A DNA stretch of 64,000 bases, taken from Ascidia mentula (lineage: Eukaryota > Chordata > Ascidiacea > Phlebobranchia > Ascidiidae). The stretch lies in the NCBI GenBank assembly GCA_947561715.1, contig OX387197.1, forward strand, positions 20,444,266 to 20,508,265, written 5' to 3'. Position numbers and translations under genes: made by a program. The notes beneath the pieces are model-generated. The model saw nothing but the letters and a program-made list of their open reading frames with translations, made no database searches and had not been told where the DNA came from. Numbering within the stretch: the first letter of the stretch is position 1; each line of letters begins with the position of its first letter. Positions 17,817 through 27,652 of the stretch are shown piece by piece.

Positions 17817-18003
17817 GTAGGCATCGTAGGCATCGTAGGCATCGTAGGCATCGTAGGCATCGTAGGCATCGTAGGCATCGTAGGCATCGTAGGCATCGTA
17901 GGCATCGTAGGCATCGTAGGCATCGTAGGCATCGTAGGCATCGTAGGCATCGTAGGCATCGTAGGCATCGTAGGCATCGTAGGCATCGTAGGCATCGTAG
18001 GCA
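17817..18003. repeat. 9-bp minisatellite, about 20-21 perfect copies
   Basis: The unit GCATCGTAG is repeated head to tail without change for about 187 bp. Because the period is a multiple of three, both strands show long repetitive ORFs (Tyr-Asp-Ala or Met-Pro-Thr repeats). These are a by-product of the repeat, not evidence for a gene. Confidence 0.95.
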
Positions 18004-18215
18004 TTGAAGGCATTGAGTCTAGGCATCGTAGACATTGAGTCTAGCCATCGACTCAATGCCTATTATGCCTACAACACCTAGACTGAATGTCTACAATTCC
18101 TAAGATGCCTGGACTCAATGCGTACAATGCCTACGACACCTACAATGCCCTGTTTCAATGCCTAGACTCGATGCGTACAATACCAACACCCAATGCCTAC
18201 AATGCCTATCTGTTA
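18004..18215. repeat. Degenerate, strand-inverted continuation of the 9-bp minisatellite
   Basis: After the perfect array the copies become variable and, from about 18050, appear in reverse orientation (AATGCCTAC-like units, such as AATGCCTACAATGCCTA near 18190). The switch sits on a hairpin: CATTGAGTC at 18033-18041 and its complement GACTCAATG at 18050-18058, with an 8-nt loop. Confidence 0.8.
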
Positions 18216-18960
18216 CAACTTTATGCAGCACAAATAAATGTCGCGTGGTATTGTCTTTGCCATAGTTCATATACATCGATATGGTAGCTAAATTTTTTTT
18301 ACCCCTGACAAGAGCAACTATCCTGAACATAAACCTTAGTAGAATGTATTTTGTGAATGGTTCACACGTTTCTGCGTAAAAATTCTAGAAAATTGGTCTC
18401 AAAATGAAGCGTGCCAAAATAAACGGTTTGGAAATTGCAGCAACTGCCCCAATAATCAGATAATGGGAGATTTAGGTTTGACGATGCGAAAATATTGGCA
18501 CAGCACAAAACCACAAGGGATCACACAGAATCCGAAGTATCAAAGAGTGTGTTCATTTTGGAAAAAGACATTAACTGCTTGTGACCCAGCTTTAAATTAT
18601 TGTGACCCGTCTTTCTTGTATGCATAATAAGACAGGTTTTATAAAAATAAATACGGAATATCCATGCACAATATTAAATTCCTTTGAAATTGTGAGCAGT
18701 TTCAATATTTTCTAGGGCGTTAAAAGGACGATGTAATACCAGCACGTAACATTTCATTCGAACTTGAAAACGTTTTGTAGCACAAAAAAGCGAGAAAACC
18801 GTTCGATATCCAAGAATTCCATACCGTCCTTATTTCCAAGATTTGTCCTAATTTAAAGGACACTGTCTAAGAAAATATTTTTGTCCCCTTTTTCTGACTG
18901 GGCGTCCTTATTTTGTAAGTAAAGTGGAACAAATTATATGATTTCTGTGAGCTGCAGAGA
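18216..18960. other. Non-genic AT-rich stretch
   Basis: There is no supported ORF, RNA or clear repeat border here. GTGACCC-type words recur near 18580-18612, which may mark old transposon debris. Confidence 0.4.
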
Positions 18961-19165
18961 GATGGCCACTGTTTCGACCTAAGTTATAAGTTCTCATCAG
19001 TGCAGCTTGGTGTCACTCTTCATCTAGACGACTTGTGCAACACCTAGTTTGGTGCCCAACGGATGACGGTGATTGTATAGTCAGCATAAAGTGGAAGTCT
19101 TGGCCTGGTCGTATGGTCAGCAAAGTCGTCTAAAAGAGTTACACCAACTGCGCTGATCACATAAG
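18961..19165. repeat. Fold-back (inverted-repeat) element
   Basis: The arms lie at about 18993-19034 and 19123-19160. Read inward they share GTGCAGCTTGGTGT-like and TAGACGACTT segments with few mismatches, separated by about 90 bp. Just outside, 18961-18982 is identical over 22 bp to the complement of 43481-43502, so part of this sequence is dispersed in the genome. It is probably a non-autonomous element; no clear target duplication was found. Confidence 0.6.
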
Positions 19166-19266
19166 TCCTTATTTTGTGTCTGACAATCAATGTTAAAAAA
19201 CTTTTCCATCTTTTGCCAACATGTTCGCTACGATATTTCTGTACCAGGCGACATTACCCCCTAAAT

Positions 19267-19945
19267 CAGGGGTGCACAACCTTTTTACTATTGCGGGCCG
19301 CAACACACACACCACTGTGTGCTAACGACCGCCACTGAATATACTGCTTTTCCAACGATATACTCCTGATAATTACGACAAGTTGACGTGAGCATTATTA
19401 GAAAGGAATGGAAATGATTCCATACCTGAAAAATATACACTATTTATTATTTACATTTGCCAAATTACGTATATAACAATCTAATGAAACGTCGAAGTAT
19501 TCAATGGCCGCCTTGTTTTTGCACGCTAGGTTCACGTCTCCATCATAAAATAATCCACTTCCCATTTGGGATTAAACGCCCTTTTCTCTTGTTTTGACAA
19601 CCTTTTGCGTTTCAGCGACATGATTGAGTGATTCCATTGTTTAGCTTTTCGACAACTGTACATGCGTATGTGACAATTCACCGATATGCTGTTAATGTTT
19701 TATGACGTCACCATCCGTATTGTTGCGCTTTGTCTCGGTTGCGGTGGCTACACCAGTTACTACTCGCTACAGCGAACAAATGTGTATAACGCGGAAATGG
19801 AAATGGGCCTAATTAAAAGCTTAATTCTCGAGACCGCTTTAAAAACAAGTTTCAGAAGCAACGACGGCCGCCAATGCATATATTTTGATATAAATGTGCA
19901 CGGCCGCAAAAAATAGCGTCCGCGGCCGAAGGTTGTGCACCGCTG
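19267..19945. mobile_element. hAT-type MITE with 8-bp target-site duplication
   Basis: The terminal inverted repeats are CAGGGGTGCACAACC (left) and the complement CAGCGGTGCACAACC (right), with one mismatch in 15. They are flanked by perfect 8-bp direct repeats CCCTAAAT at 19259-19266 and 19946-19953. The CAG start and 8-bp duplication are the signature of hAT transposons. The 679-bp interior has no transposase, so it is non-autonomous. Confidence 0.88.
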
Positions 19946-20300
19946 CCCTAAATGGTCCCACAACTTTTGTCATGTTAAAATTCCCTTAAAATCGCTATAC
20001 CGCAGCCGTCCTCATTTTGGGTTCCAGATCGATGGCAACCCTGTGTACTGTTGTTCATTAAGTTAATGAAAAAACATACAATTTTAGGACGAAACACGTT
20101 ATTTTTGTCCGGAGAATATTTTTCGCAAGTGCTTGATCATCCTGTCCCTTATGTATGGATAAACCATATATGGTCCATGGAGAAATTTCTCTCATACTTG
20201 GCTCATCTGGCTAATATGTTTAATAAGGCTACTCGAACCAAATCAATTTAAATTTTTGCTTTTTCAATAATTACATGGAAGTTATGTATGATGTATAGAT

Positions 20301-22018
20301 TTAGTCGTCGTTGATTAAATCCACTTCTGTTCGGACGAAATCAAGGAGTGCGTCGTTTACTGCACGAGGTAACATAGCTCTGTAAATAAACAAAATGCCT
20401 GATTAGACTAAAACATATCATTACATATATAGTTACAAACACAAACATTGTTTGGGGCAGATGGTATACACACAACCAAATTTTTGAATAGCTGTTGTGC
20501 AAACTGGCTCCATGTTATCTATTTCACATAGTTGATAAACTGTTCAATTTTGCATTTCCCGTTTTCATTGTATAAAAATATTTACTCATGATAACTTACT
20601 TCATTAGTAGTGGCACACAACCCGAAGGCACTGTCACCAGAAATTCGTCCCGAAGCAGCGCCTGAACCGCTTGGTTGACCACAAACTCTGGTTCCAGAAT
20701 TGGCACATTTAGGTTTGCTCGAATATTTTTTAACAAGCCGGTTGTAACGAATGATGGGCAGATGCAAGTAAGTTTAACTCCACATATGTTCTGTCTGCGC
20801 AGCTCGTTACGCAAACCTTCCATGAGACCCACCACAGCATGCTTTGTCGAACTGGTAAAAAAGGTTCGTTTTATAACAGTTTTTTAAACTGTAACCTTTG
20901 TTTACATTCTGTGTTTTACTGTTGCAAAAAAAAAAAAATTATTGTCTGAAATAATAAAAGATTTTGCCCGACTAATTGTCATCGAAATATTAATGAAGGA
21001 TACTAAAGCCTTTTCAAATACGTATGACCGGGTGATAAGAGGTCAAATACCTGTAATCTGTCATATAAGCTGTTCCAAACAGTCCAGTATAAGATGCCAT
21101 GGCAATAATATGACCGTGATTTTTCGATTTCATGCTTGGCAAAAACTCTTTGATCAACTGCAAAATAATTTGCAGCATTTAAAATGTTTAACAAACATAT
21201 CTATCGTAATGTGCAAAAAAACGACTTACCCAGAAATGAGAAAGAATGTTAACTTCAAAGGTATTTGTTATCATTTTGTCAGTCAACGAGAGAATATCTG
21301 TTGGATAAATAACTCCTGCATTGTTGACAAGCATTGTGACGTCACCGACATCTTCCTGAATTTTTGCGGCAAATCTAAAATATATTTCGAAAGCAATCAA
21401 AAGGTAATGTCCGCATTCGAAAAGCAAACGAAGTTTCCATTCCATTAAATTCACATTGCTAAGTAGTGTTCTCCACTTACTTTCGAATTTCCATTTTATC
21501 TCTCAAGTCCACGGTGTACCCATACGCCTTAGCCCGCATTTGTTTAAGAATTGCCAATGTATCCGCATTTGTCGACTCATTGACGTCTACAGCCTAAATT
21601 TTGACATGTTTTTCGATAGGATATAATAATCCAACAACAAACCGATCTGTTGCTTCCCTGCATTCTTATAATGAGTGGTAACTTACTTAATTTTTTCACG
21701 ATTTCGTTTAAAAATGGTAAAACCGAGGTATTGGATTTTTTTCATTTGCACCGCGGCAGCTCGCTTACTATGATGGTAGCTCCGAGTTTTGCAAGTTTTA
21801 TGCAGTATAACTTCCCCATTCCATGTCCTGCTCCTGTAACAAGCGCTATCTCCCCATGTATGGACTTGGCTGCCGGTTTCCTGAACAACCTGTTGATAGA
21901 AACAAATAACTTCTGATACACGCTTGCTTACATGAAACGTAATTTGACATACACACCTGATGAACGACGTTACAAATCCCACAAAGACTTGCCATAACAA
22001 ATTTAGAACTTCACCCAT
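20301..22018 (-). CDS. Short-chain dehydrogenase/reductase, SDR16C (RDH10/HSD17B11)-like, copy 1
   Basis: NAD(P)-dependent oxidoreductase; relatives act on retinol or steroids at the ER or lipid-droplet membrane, but the substrate here is unknown. Seven exons (21957-22018, 21769-21889, 21481-21593, 21230-21374, 21051-21157, 20600-20851, 20301-20379) sum to 879 nt, 292 aa. Residues 5-23 are hydrophobic (LNLLWQVFVGFVTSFIRLF), a likely membrane anchor. The cofactor motif TGAGHGMG is at 39-46, NNAG at 116-119, catalytic Ser169 in MASYTGLFG, and Tyr182/Lys186 in YSSTK, so the active site is complete. The HFW before the fifth exon and the NHGHII motif fit SDR16C. The exon pattern is the same as in copy 2 (23906-25864). 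Which cofactor and substrate are used cannot be told from sequence alone. Confidence 0.9.
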
Positions 22019-22769
22019 GTTTTCGTTTGATTTTCAAAACTCTCACACTCTCAAAAAAGTTGTAACTGATAATAACGAATGATTTGCTTGGCAGTAAAAA
22101 AACCAATGCACAAGTTTAAAGATGTGTCGCAGATTTGGGTCTTGGTCCCTTGCAGTTGTGAAAAACATTTGCTCAAAGTCACTTATTAACTATCCGCTGA
22201 ACGGTGTTGACTATCAACCTAATGTAGGCCTATTGCTACTTTATTTTTCAACATGTTGCAGACTCATGTAATTGGTGCGTGCTGTAAAAACAAATATCGC
22301 TTCGGTTTCCATCGATACACCATGTTAAAACTGTTGTAAAATGTGTACAGCAACTGGCAAGGTGGTCTGTTCCGTGGCACGTTTAGTGTTTTGTTGGTTT
22401 GTAAAAATACCGCTCGATATTTTAACGTCCCAAAGACTTGAATATATATATGTTCGCGAAGCCCCAGGAAATCTTTCAAATTTACGACTTTATGACCTAA
22501 AACATTAAATATAACTTCAAACGCATCTTTACCTTTTTTCGGTTTCGGATGTGCTTACCCCTACTCAAACTTGTGGCATTTCATTTACTCAAATATTGTA
22601 CCAACAATTTTTTAACAATACTGATCCATGCTTGAAGATTCATAGACAATCTAATCGCACGACTTCCAACCGAAACACTCTTCTTCTTCTTTTATTCAAC
22701 CTGCAAAAGTTTCATTTCCACTGGGGTAAACCATTCACCCAGTTATAAAACATCACTAAAGGTCATAGT
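22019..22769. other. Spacer upstream of SDR copy 1
   Basis: No gene is recognised. This stretch should contain the promoter of SDR copy 1. The short ORFs on both strands lack any family resemblance. Confidence 0.4.
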
Positions 22770-23272
22770 CAAAGCCAGTGTTGGGTGAATAACCCCTGCA
22801 TTGTTGAAAAGCACTGTGAAGTCGCCTACATCTTCGCGAAATTGGAAAGCTAACCTGGCAAATAATTAGAACTTCTGGTTTAAAACGTATTTTATTTAAC
22901 CAAACAAAGTTGCAAATTAACTAAATTGTTTACAAAACGTATTGATTAAACGTACAATGTTTGTTGGATTTTTAACATCTTTTCGTTTGTTATTTATGAA
23001 TAACCCGTACACCCTTTATATCTACCAACTTGCACAGTTTTTCGTTGCCTGAAGCATTGACGTCTTCAACAGCCTAAATTTTGAAAAAACTTTTTCGTGT
23101 ATAATTGATGCTGAACCTAATCGCGATTATTGTAACAGTTTTACTATAGTTGTCGCTCCAAGTTCAGCAAACATTGCAAAGAAGAGTTGCCCAAAACTAT
23201 GACCGGCAACTGTAATCAGGGCAAATTCTCCGCGTATAGGTTTGGATTTGCAAAACATCCTAAATTGTTCCG
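22770..23272 (-). pseudogene. Decayed SDR copy (exons 2-4 only)
   Basis: Three blocks match SDR copies 1 and 2 in the right order. The exon-2 block (about 23140-23262) keeps GATTIV and KSKPIRGEFALI but the cofactor loop TGAGHGMG has become TVAGHSFG. The exon-3 block (about 23000-23076) reads AVEDVNASGNEK. The exon-4 block (about 22775-22853) reads REDVGDFTVLFNNAGVIHPT. The catalytic-Tyr exon and the two last exons are missing, so no active enzyme can be made. Confidence 0.8.
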
Positions 23273-23905
23273 AGATGTAAAGGTTGTTTCCAATTGCTGA
23301 CAGCAGAGTATGCTAGATACTCACTGAACAAATGAATTTGCAAAAGCTGTATTACTTTTCACAGCAATATAAACACTTTATTCTGCACTGTTTCAAAGTT
23401 TGCCCGTTACTGTCTGCAGGAACCTGCCGGTCTGCAACGAAATCCGCACTTTTACTGCAAAATAGTTTATATGAAACAGAGTTCTGTGACAACGCAGTGA
23501 ATGCGGTGCAATAATTTATTAACTTGCCTCAGATCCAACTATTCTCAGTAAAATTTTTGATATCCTAGTATTGGACCAACTTTCACATACTTTCCGAGTT
23601 TCTGCTGAGAATAAATAAAAAAAAAATGAGTTTCTGTCACTGAAATTTTCTCTTCGCCGAAATGTTGCAGTGTCAAGTTTTAGGTTACAATAGAATCTGC
23701 AGAAATGTCCTAAATATTTGTACTTAGAGAAGTAAAGAAAATGTGTTGGGTATTCCACTGGGCAGCGAAAATGCAGCTGACTTACAAAACGTCCCTCTTA
23801 AATACAATGTATTGTATCGCTTGACAATGTACAGCAATATAGCAATGTCTTTTCTAAAAACAGATAGCGATCCAAAATATTTAGTGTAATGGAAATATGC
23901 ACACT
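23273..23905. other. Spacer between SDR remnant and SDR copy 2
   Basis: AT-rich, with no supported gene. The 79-codon minus-strand ORF at 23519-23758 has no resemblance to the SDR family and is probably chance. Confidence 0.4.
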
Positions 23906-25864
23906 TTATTCGTTTTTGGTGTCGATCAAATCCACTTTTGCTTCAACATAATCGTTTACCGCGTCCACCACGCTCTCAGGTAACATATCACTGCAAAGAT
24001 GTACAAATGATAAAAGTTTGCGTAAGTCTCGGAAAACGTCATGCTGCGTTGATTTTGGAAAAACAATTGTACGACTACTGTGACGTTTTTAGAAATACGT
24101 TAATAGAATTACTTTAAAAACAAACAGGATTTACTTTAAAAAAATTTGTTTGTGCGAGCTTGAAGCAGCTTACTTTAATATGCGGGGTAGGGTTACTGAC
24201 GGCACGGTCACCAGAAATTCGTCTCGAAGAAGCGCCTGGACCGCTCGGTTGACCACAAACTCCGGTTCCAGATTTGGCACATGGAGATTTGCTCGAGGGT
24301 TGTTGACGAAGCCGGTTGTAACGAATGATGGGCAGATGCAAGTAAGTTTAACTCCGTATATTTTCTGTCTGCGCAGCTCGTTGCGCAGAGCCTCCATAAG
24401 ACCAACTACAGCATGCTTTGTAGAACTGGCAGAAAACAGTGGTATAGTCGTTATTTACAAGTCGATGTTTGGCAACGTTGACAAACTTTGTTGGGTTTCA
24501 ACTCGGGTGACTTTTCAGGTTAATCAAGAATCTTGGTGTGTATTTTCCAAAAAATGTCCTGTTTTTATGGCAATTTAACATTTGCGTAAATTTTGTTGAA
24601 AAACACCCTGCCTCCGACTGGAAACACCGGTGTATAAACGAAATTTCCTAAATAACTAATGTCAAAATGATTTAAACTAAACATTGGCAAGTATATCACA
24701 TGATAAAATCAATTTTTAAGCAGCTAAATTGCAGCAAAAGATAAAAAAAAACATTTTCAATTTTATTTTTTCCGCTGTGAAATCAATTTTCACAGTATAT
24801 GCAATTACGGACATCAATATACTATTAACTGCTCGTAAATTGTGAACCAAATGATATCTCTATCACGTACCTGTAATCTGTCATATAAGCTGTTCCAAAC
24901 AGTCCAGCAAAAGATGCCATGGCAATAATATGACCGTGATTCTTCGCTTTCATGCTTGGCAAAAACTCTTTGATCAACTGGAAACATATGATTTAAACGT
25001 TAAATCATAATCTTGTTTTATTAAAGCATGCTTGAAGGAGATGGCTTACCCAGAAATGGGAAAGAACATTCACTTTAAATGTGTTTGTTATCATGTTTTC
25101 GGTCAGCGACAGAATGTCAGTGGGATAAATAACTCCTGCATTGTTGACAAGCATTGTGACGTCACCCACATTTTCTCGAATTTTGGTGGCAAGTCTAAAC
25201 AACCGTTGTATGTTATTCTTTAAGAATTTCCTTTTTCCAGGTGCATTCCTGTGCGTTTGTAGTTTCTTCATAGGTGCCTGTTTCAACCTACTTGTGAATT
25301 GCACTTTTTTCTCGTAGGTCCACGGTGTAACCATACGCTTTTGCACCTTTTTGTTTGAGAATTGCCACGGTCTCAGCATTTGTAGTTTCGTTGACGTCTA
25401 CCGCCTGTTGTTTTTTTCGGTGTGAGTGTTGTAAAATGAATGAAAAACAGAAATAAGAAGAAGAATTTTATTCAAGACAAGTCTGCGAAGGGAATGGCAA
25501 AATTATGCTAATGTTTAACCCCCAAAAGCCCACCTTTTCTTTGAACATATACCACTACATTCTTACATTTATATTTGCATTTTTTACCAAATTGCAAAGT
25601 TCGAAAGTGAGGGTTCATTGCGAACACTTACTATAATCGTGGCGCCGAGTTTTGCAAGCTTTATGCAGTATAACTTCCCCATTCCATGTCCCGCTCCTGT
25701 AACAAGTACTATCTCCCCATGTATAGACTTGGGCGCTGGTTTCCATATCAACCTGCGGTTACAAATATCTGAATAACCTAGTGCAAGCTTTACACAACTT
25801 ACCGAAAAATTGCAATTACGATTCCAACGAACAATTTCCAAAACAATTTGATCAGTCCGCTCAT
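23906..25864 (-). CDS. Short-chain dehydrogenase/reductase, SDR16C-like, copy 2
   Basis: Tandem paralogue of the gene at 20301-22018. Seven exons (25803-25864, 25632-25752, 25292-25404, 25050-25194, 24871-24977, 24174-24425, 23906-23990) have lengths 62, 121, 113, 145, 107, 252 and 85. The first six are identical in length to those of copy 1, and the total is 294 aa. It starts MSGLIKLFWKLFVGIVIAIFR, an N-terminal hydrophobic anchor. TGAGHGMG, NNAGVIYP, the ASFAGLFGTAY-type Ser region and the Y-x-x-x-K exon border are kept, so it should be active. Its C-terminus is two residues longer (VDLIDTKNE against VDLINDD). The exon encoding LIKEFLPSMK...GLFGTAYMTDY differs from copy 1 at only a few bases, which suggests recent duplication or gene conversion. 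Confidence 0.9.
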
Positions 25865-26640
25865 GATACTGATTTAACTTAAATGGAACGAGAAGATTCC
25901 TGAAGCAATGCAGCATTGAAAATGTTTTCTTTACAAAGCGATCATAACTGCTTATTTCTCCCACCTGGCCTTCATGATATACTATTGCTGAACATTAACT
26001 ACCCTTACGGGCCGACAACATTATCAATGCAACTTGGATATGAACGCTGTGCATTTTAACTATACTTCGGTTAGTACGCGCAACACATGCTATCCGTTGA
26101 CCCAATACATCGTTGTGTTTGTCTTTGCTCCAAAGTCAATCATTAATCGTGTCATGCGCAAGCAAGCGATATTTTTCAGTTGAGTCTTGGGTTTGCTTTG
26201 TCATGAGGCAAAGACCACACAAGGATTAAAATTAATAGCGTTACCTATAACCCAGTGATTTTTTGTCGATATGTATGAAATATTGGCATTCAAAAGTCGG
26301 TAAAATAATACTGCCAGAATGTATTTAGAAAATATATTTATACGTCGGCATAACTGTTCACTGTAACCGTATTTAAATGGGAAGAAACTCAACATAAATG
26401 CGCAGAAGGGAAAACAATTTACAGACGTCCACGTTGCCTCATTATTTGACTGCATCGAATTTACTGCATAATGCCTACATTAATCTCGGTTCATACTGAC
26501 AGTCGAAGTCATGATTTATGTGACGTGTCGCGAATTCATGCATCGTATTAGCACGTCAACATGGAGGCGGTTAACGGGTAATTTGATACGTCCGATGTAA
26601 TGCAAGTTTTAAAGGAATATTGCCTTCCTATACATGTCGC
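25865..26640. other. Spacer upstream of SDR copy 2
   Basis: I see no gene in this stretch. It should hold the SDR copy 2 promoter. Confidence 0.4.
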
Positions 26641-26654
26641 GCAAATTGTGCGTG

Positions 26655-26752
26655 AAAAAAACTACACTTACTACAACAATGGCGCCAAGTCGGGCCAGCT
26701 TTATGCACGTCAGTTGTCCCATACCGTGTCCGGCGCCAGTGACATTTCACTC
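26655..26752 (-). pseudogene. Isolated remnant of SDR exon 2
   Basis: Read on the minus strand, one frame gives VTGAGHGMGQLTCIKLARLG followed by AIVV and a good splice donor (gtaagtg), clearly the cofactor-binding exon of the SDR family. Stop codons lie just upstream in the same frame and no partner exons are found nearby, so this is a broken copy. Confidence 0.75.
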
Positions 26753-26759
26753 TTAATAC

Positions 26760-27652
26760 TTTTTAAGGGTTGTCTCCAAAATAACCTGACGAATAATCAA
26801 CATTATTTGTATACAGTGTATATGATATATTGGTATTTGCCATATCGCGCACCTGATAAAAGCCAAAAATGTTCCGAAAAAAGAACTCCACAGCATTTTA
26901 ACTAAGCTCCCTATTTTTGTATTTATAATTGCACTGCTTGACTCGCTGTTGCACCGACGCTTGCAGGATTGTCAAATTGAACTTATTGTTAAAAAGATCA
27001 CATTCTTTAGTATATAGTGTACTTTAGTCTGTTATGTTGTGTGGATGCCTTAATTCCAATGTTGCATTGCAAGTTTGGTACTTGAACTGCGTGTTAATTA
27101 ATTACCACTATGCAAGTCATAAATTTGCACGATCTTCCGCTTTAGACAGACGAGCGTTAGTTTATTTTGCAGGCTAAGGTGAACTTGCAGTCAAATCAAG
27201 ACAATCACCCAAAAATTATCCTTGCTGATAGTCTGTTTATACAACAGTTCGTTCTAACATAAGTAAAGAATGACATAAAACTCATGTGTGACTAACTCAA
27301 CAAAACTAGCCTTGTCGCCAATACTGAGAAAAGCGTGACCATGTTGGGTAACGCATGGCCAATCATGCATGCACTGCCACTGGACTTCAGTTTGAACTGC
27401 ACAACTCGTTTCGCGTCGAGAACCTTTTTTTGTCATGAAATTCGTTTCTTGAATTGACGAAATCAAATACTCAAGCGGACACCCATTAACATACAGCAGT
27501 GTAAGCACATATTAGCCATTTACCAATAAAACGAAAACACATACTTACAACGTTATTTTGCGCGTTTATGCTATTTTTGCCTTATTTAGATAACAAGGCA
27601 TGTTATTTAGCTTTATACACAGGTAACTAAAGTCGCAGTTCCCGATATAGTG
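26760..27652. other. Spacer between SDR cluster and aquaporins
   Basis: No gene is recognised. It contains the 3' flank of aquaporin copy A. The short ORFs appear random. Confidence 0.4.

Noticed and set aside
17676-18056. Long ORF of Tyr-Asp-Ala repeats (and a Met-Pro-Thr repeat in another frame)
   Set aside because: It is the translation of a 9-bp minisatellite. Open frames appear on several frames by construction, and there are no flanking exons or family resemblance.
20942-21448. 168-codon plus-strand ORF
   Set aside because: It lies antisense to SDR exons 4 and 5 and across their introns; the minus-strand gene with complete catalytic motifs explains the sequence.
27254-27508. 84-codon minus-strand ORF beside the aquaporin 3' end
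   Set aside because: No family resemblance and no splice partners.
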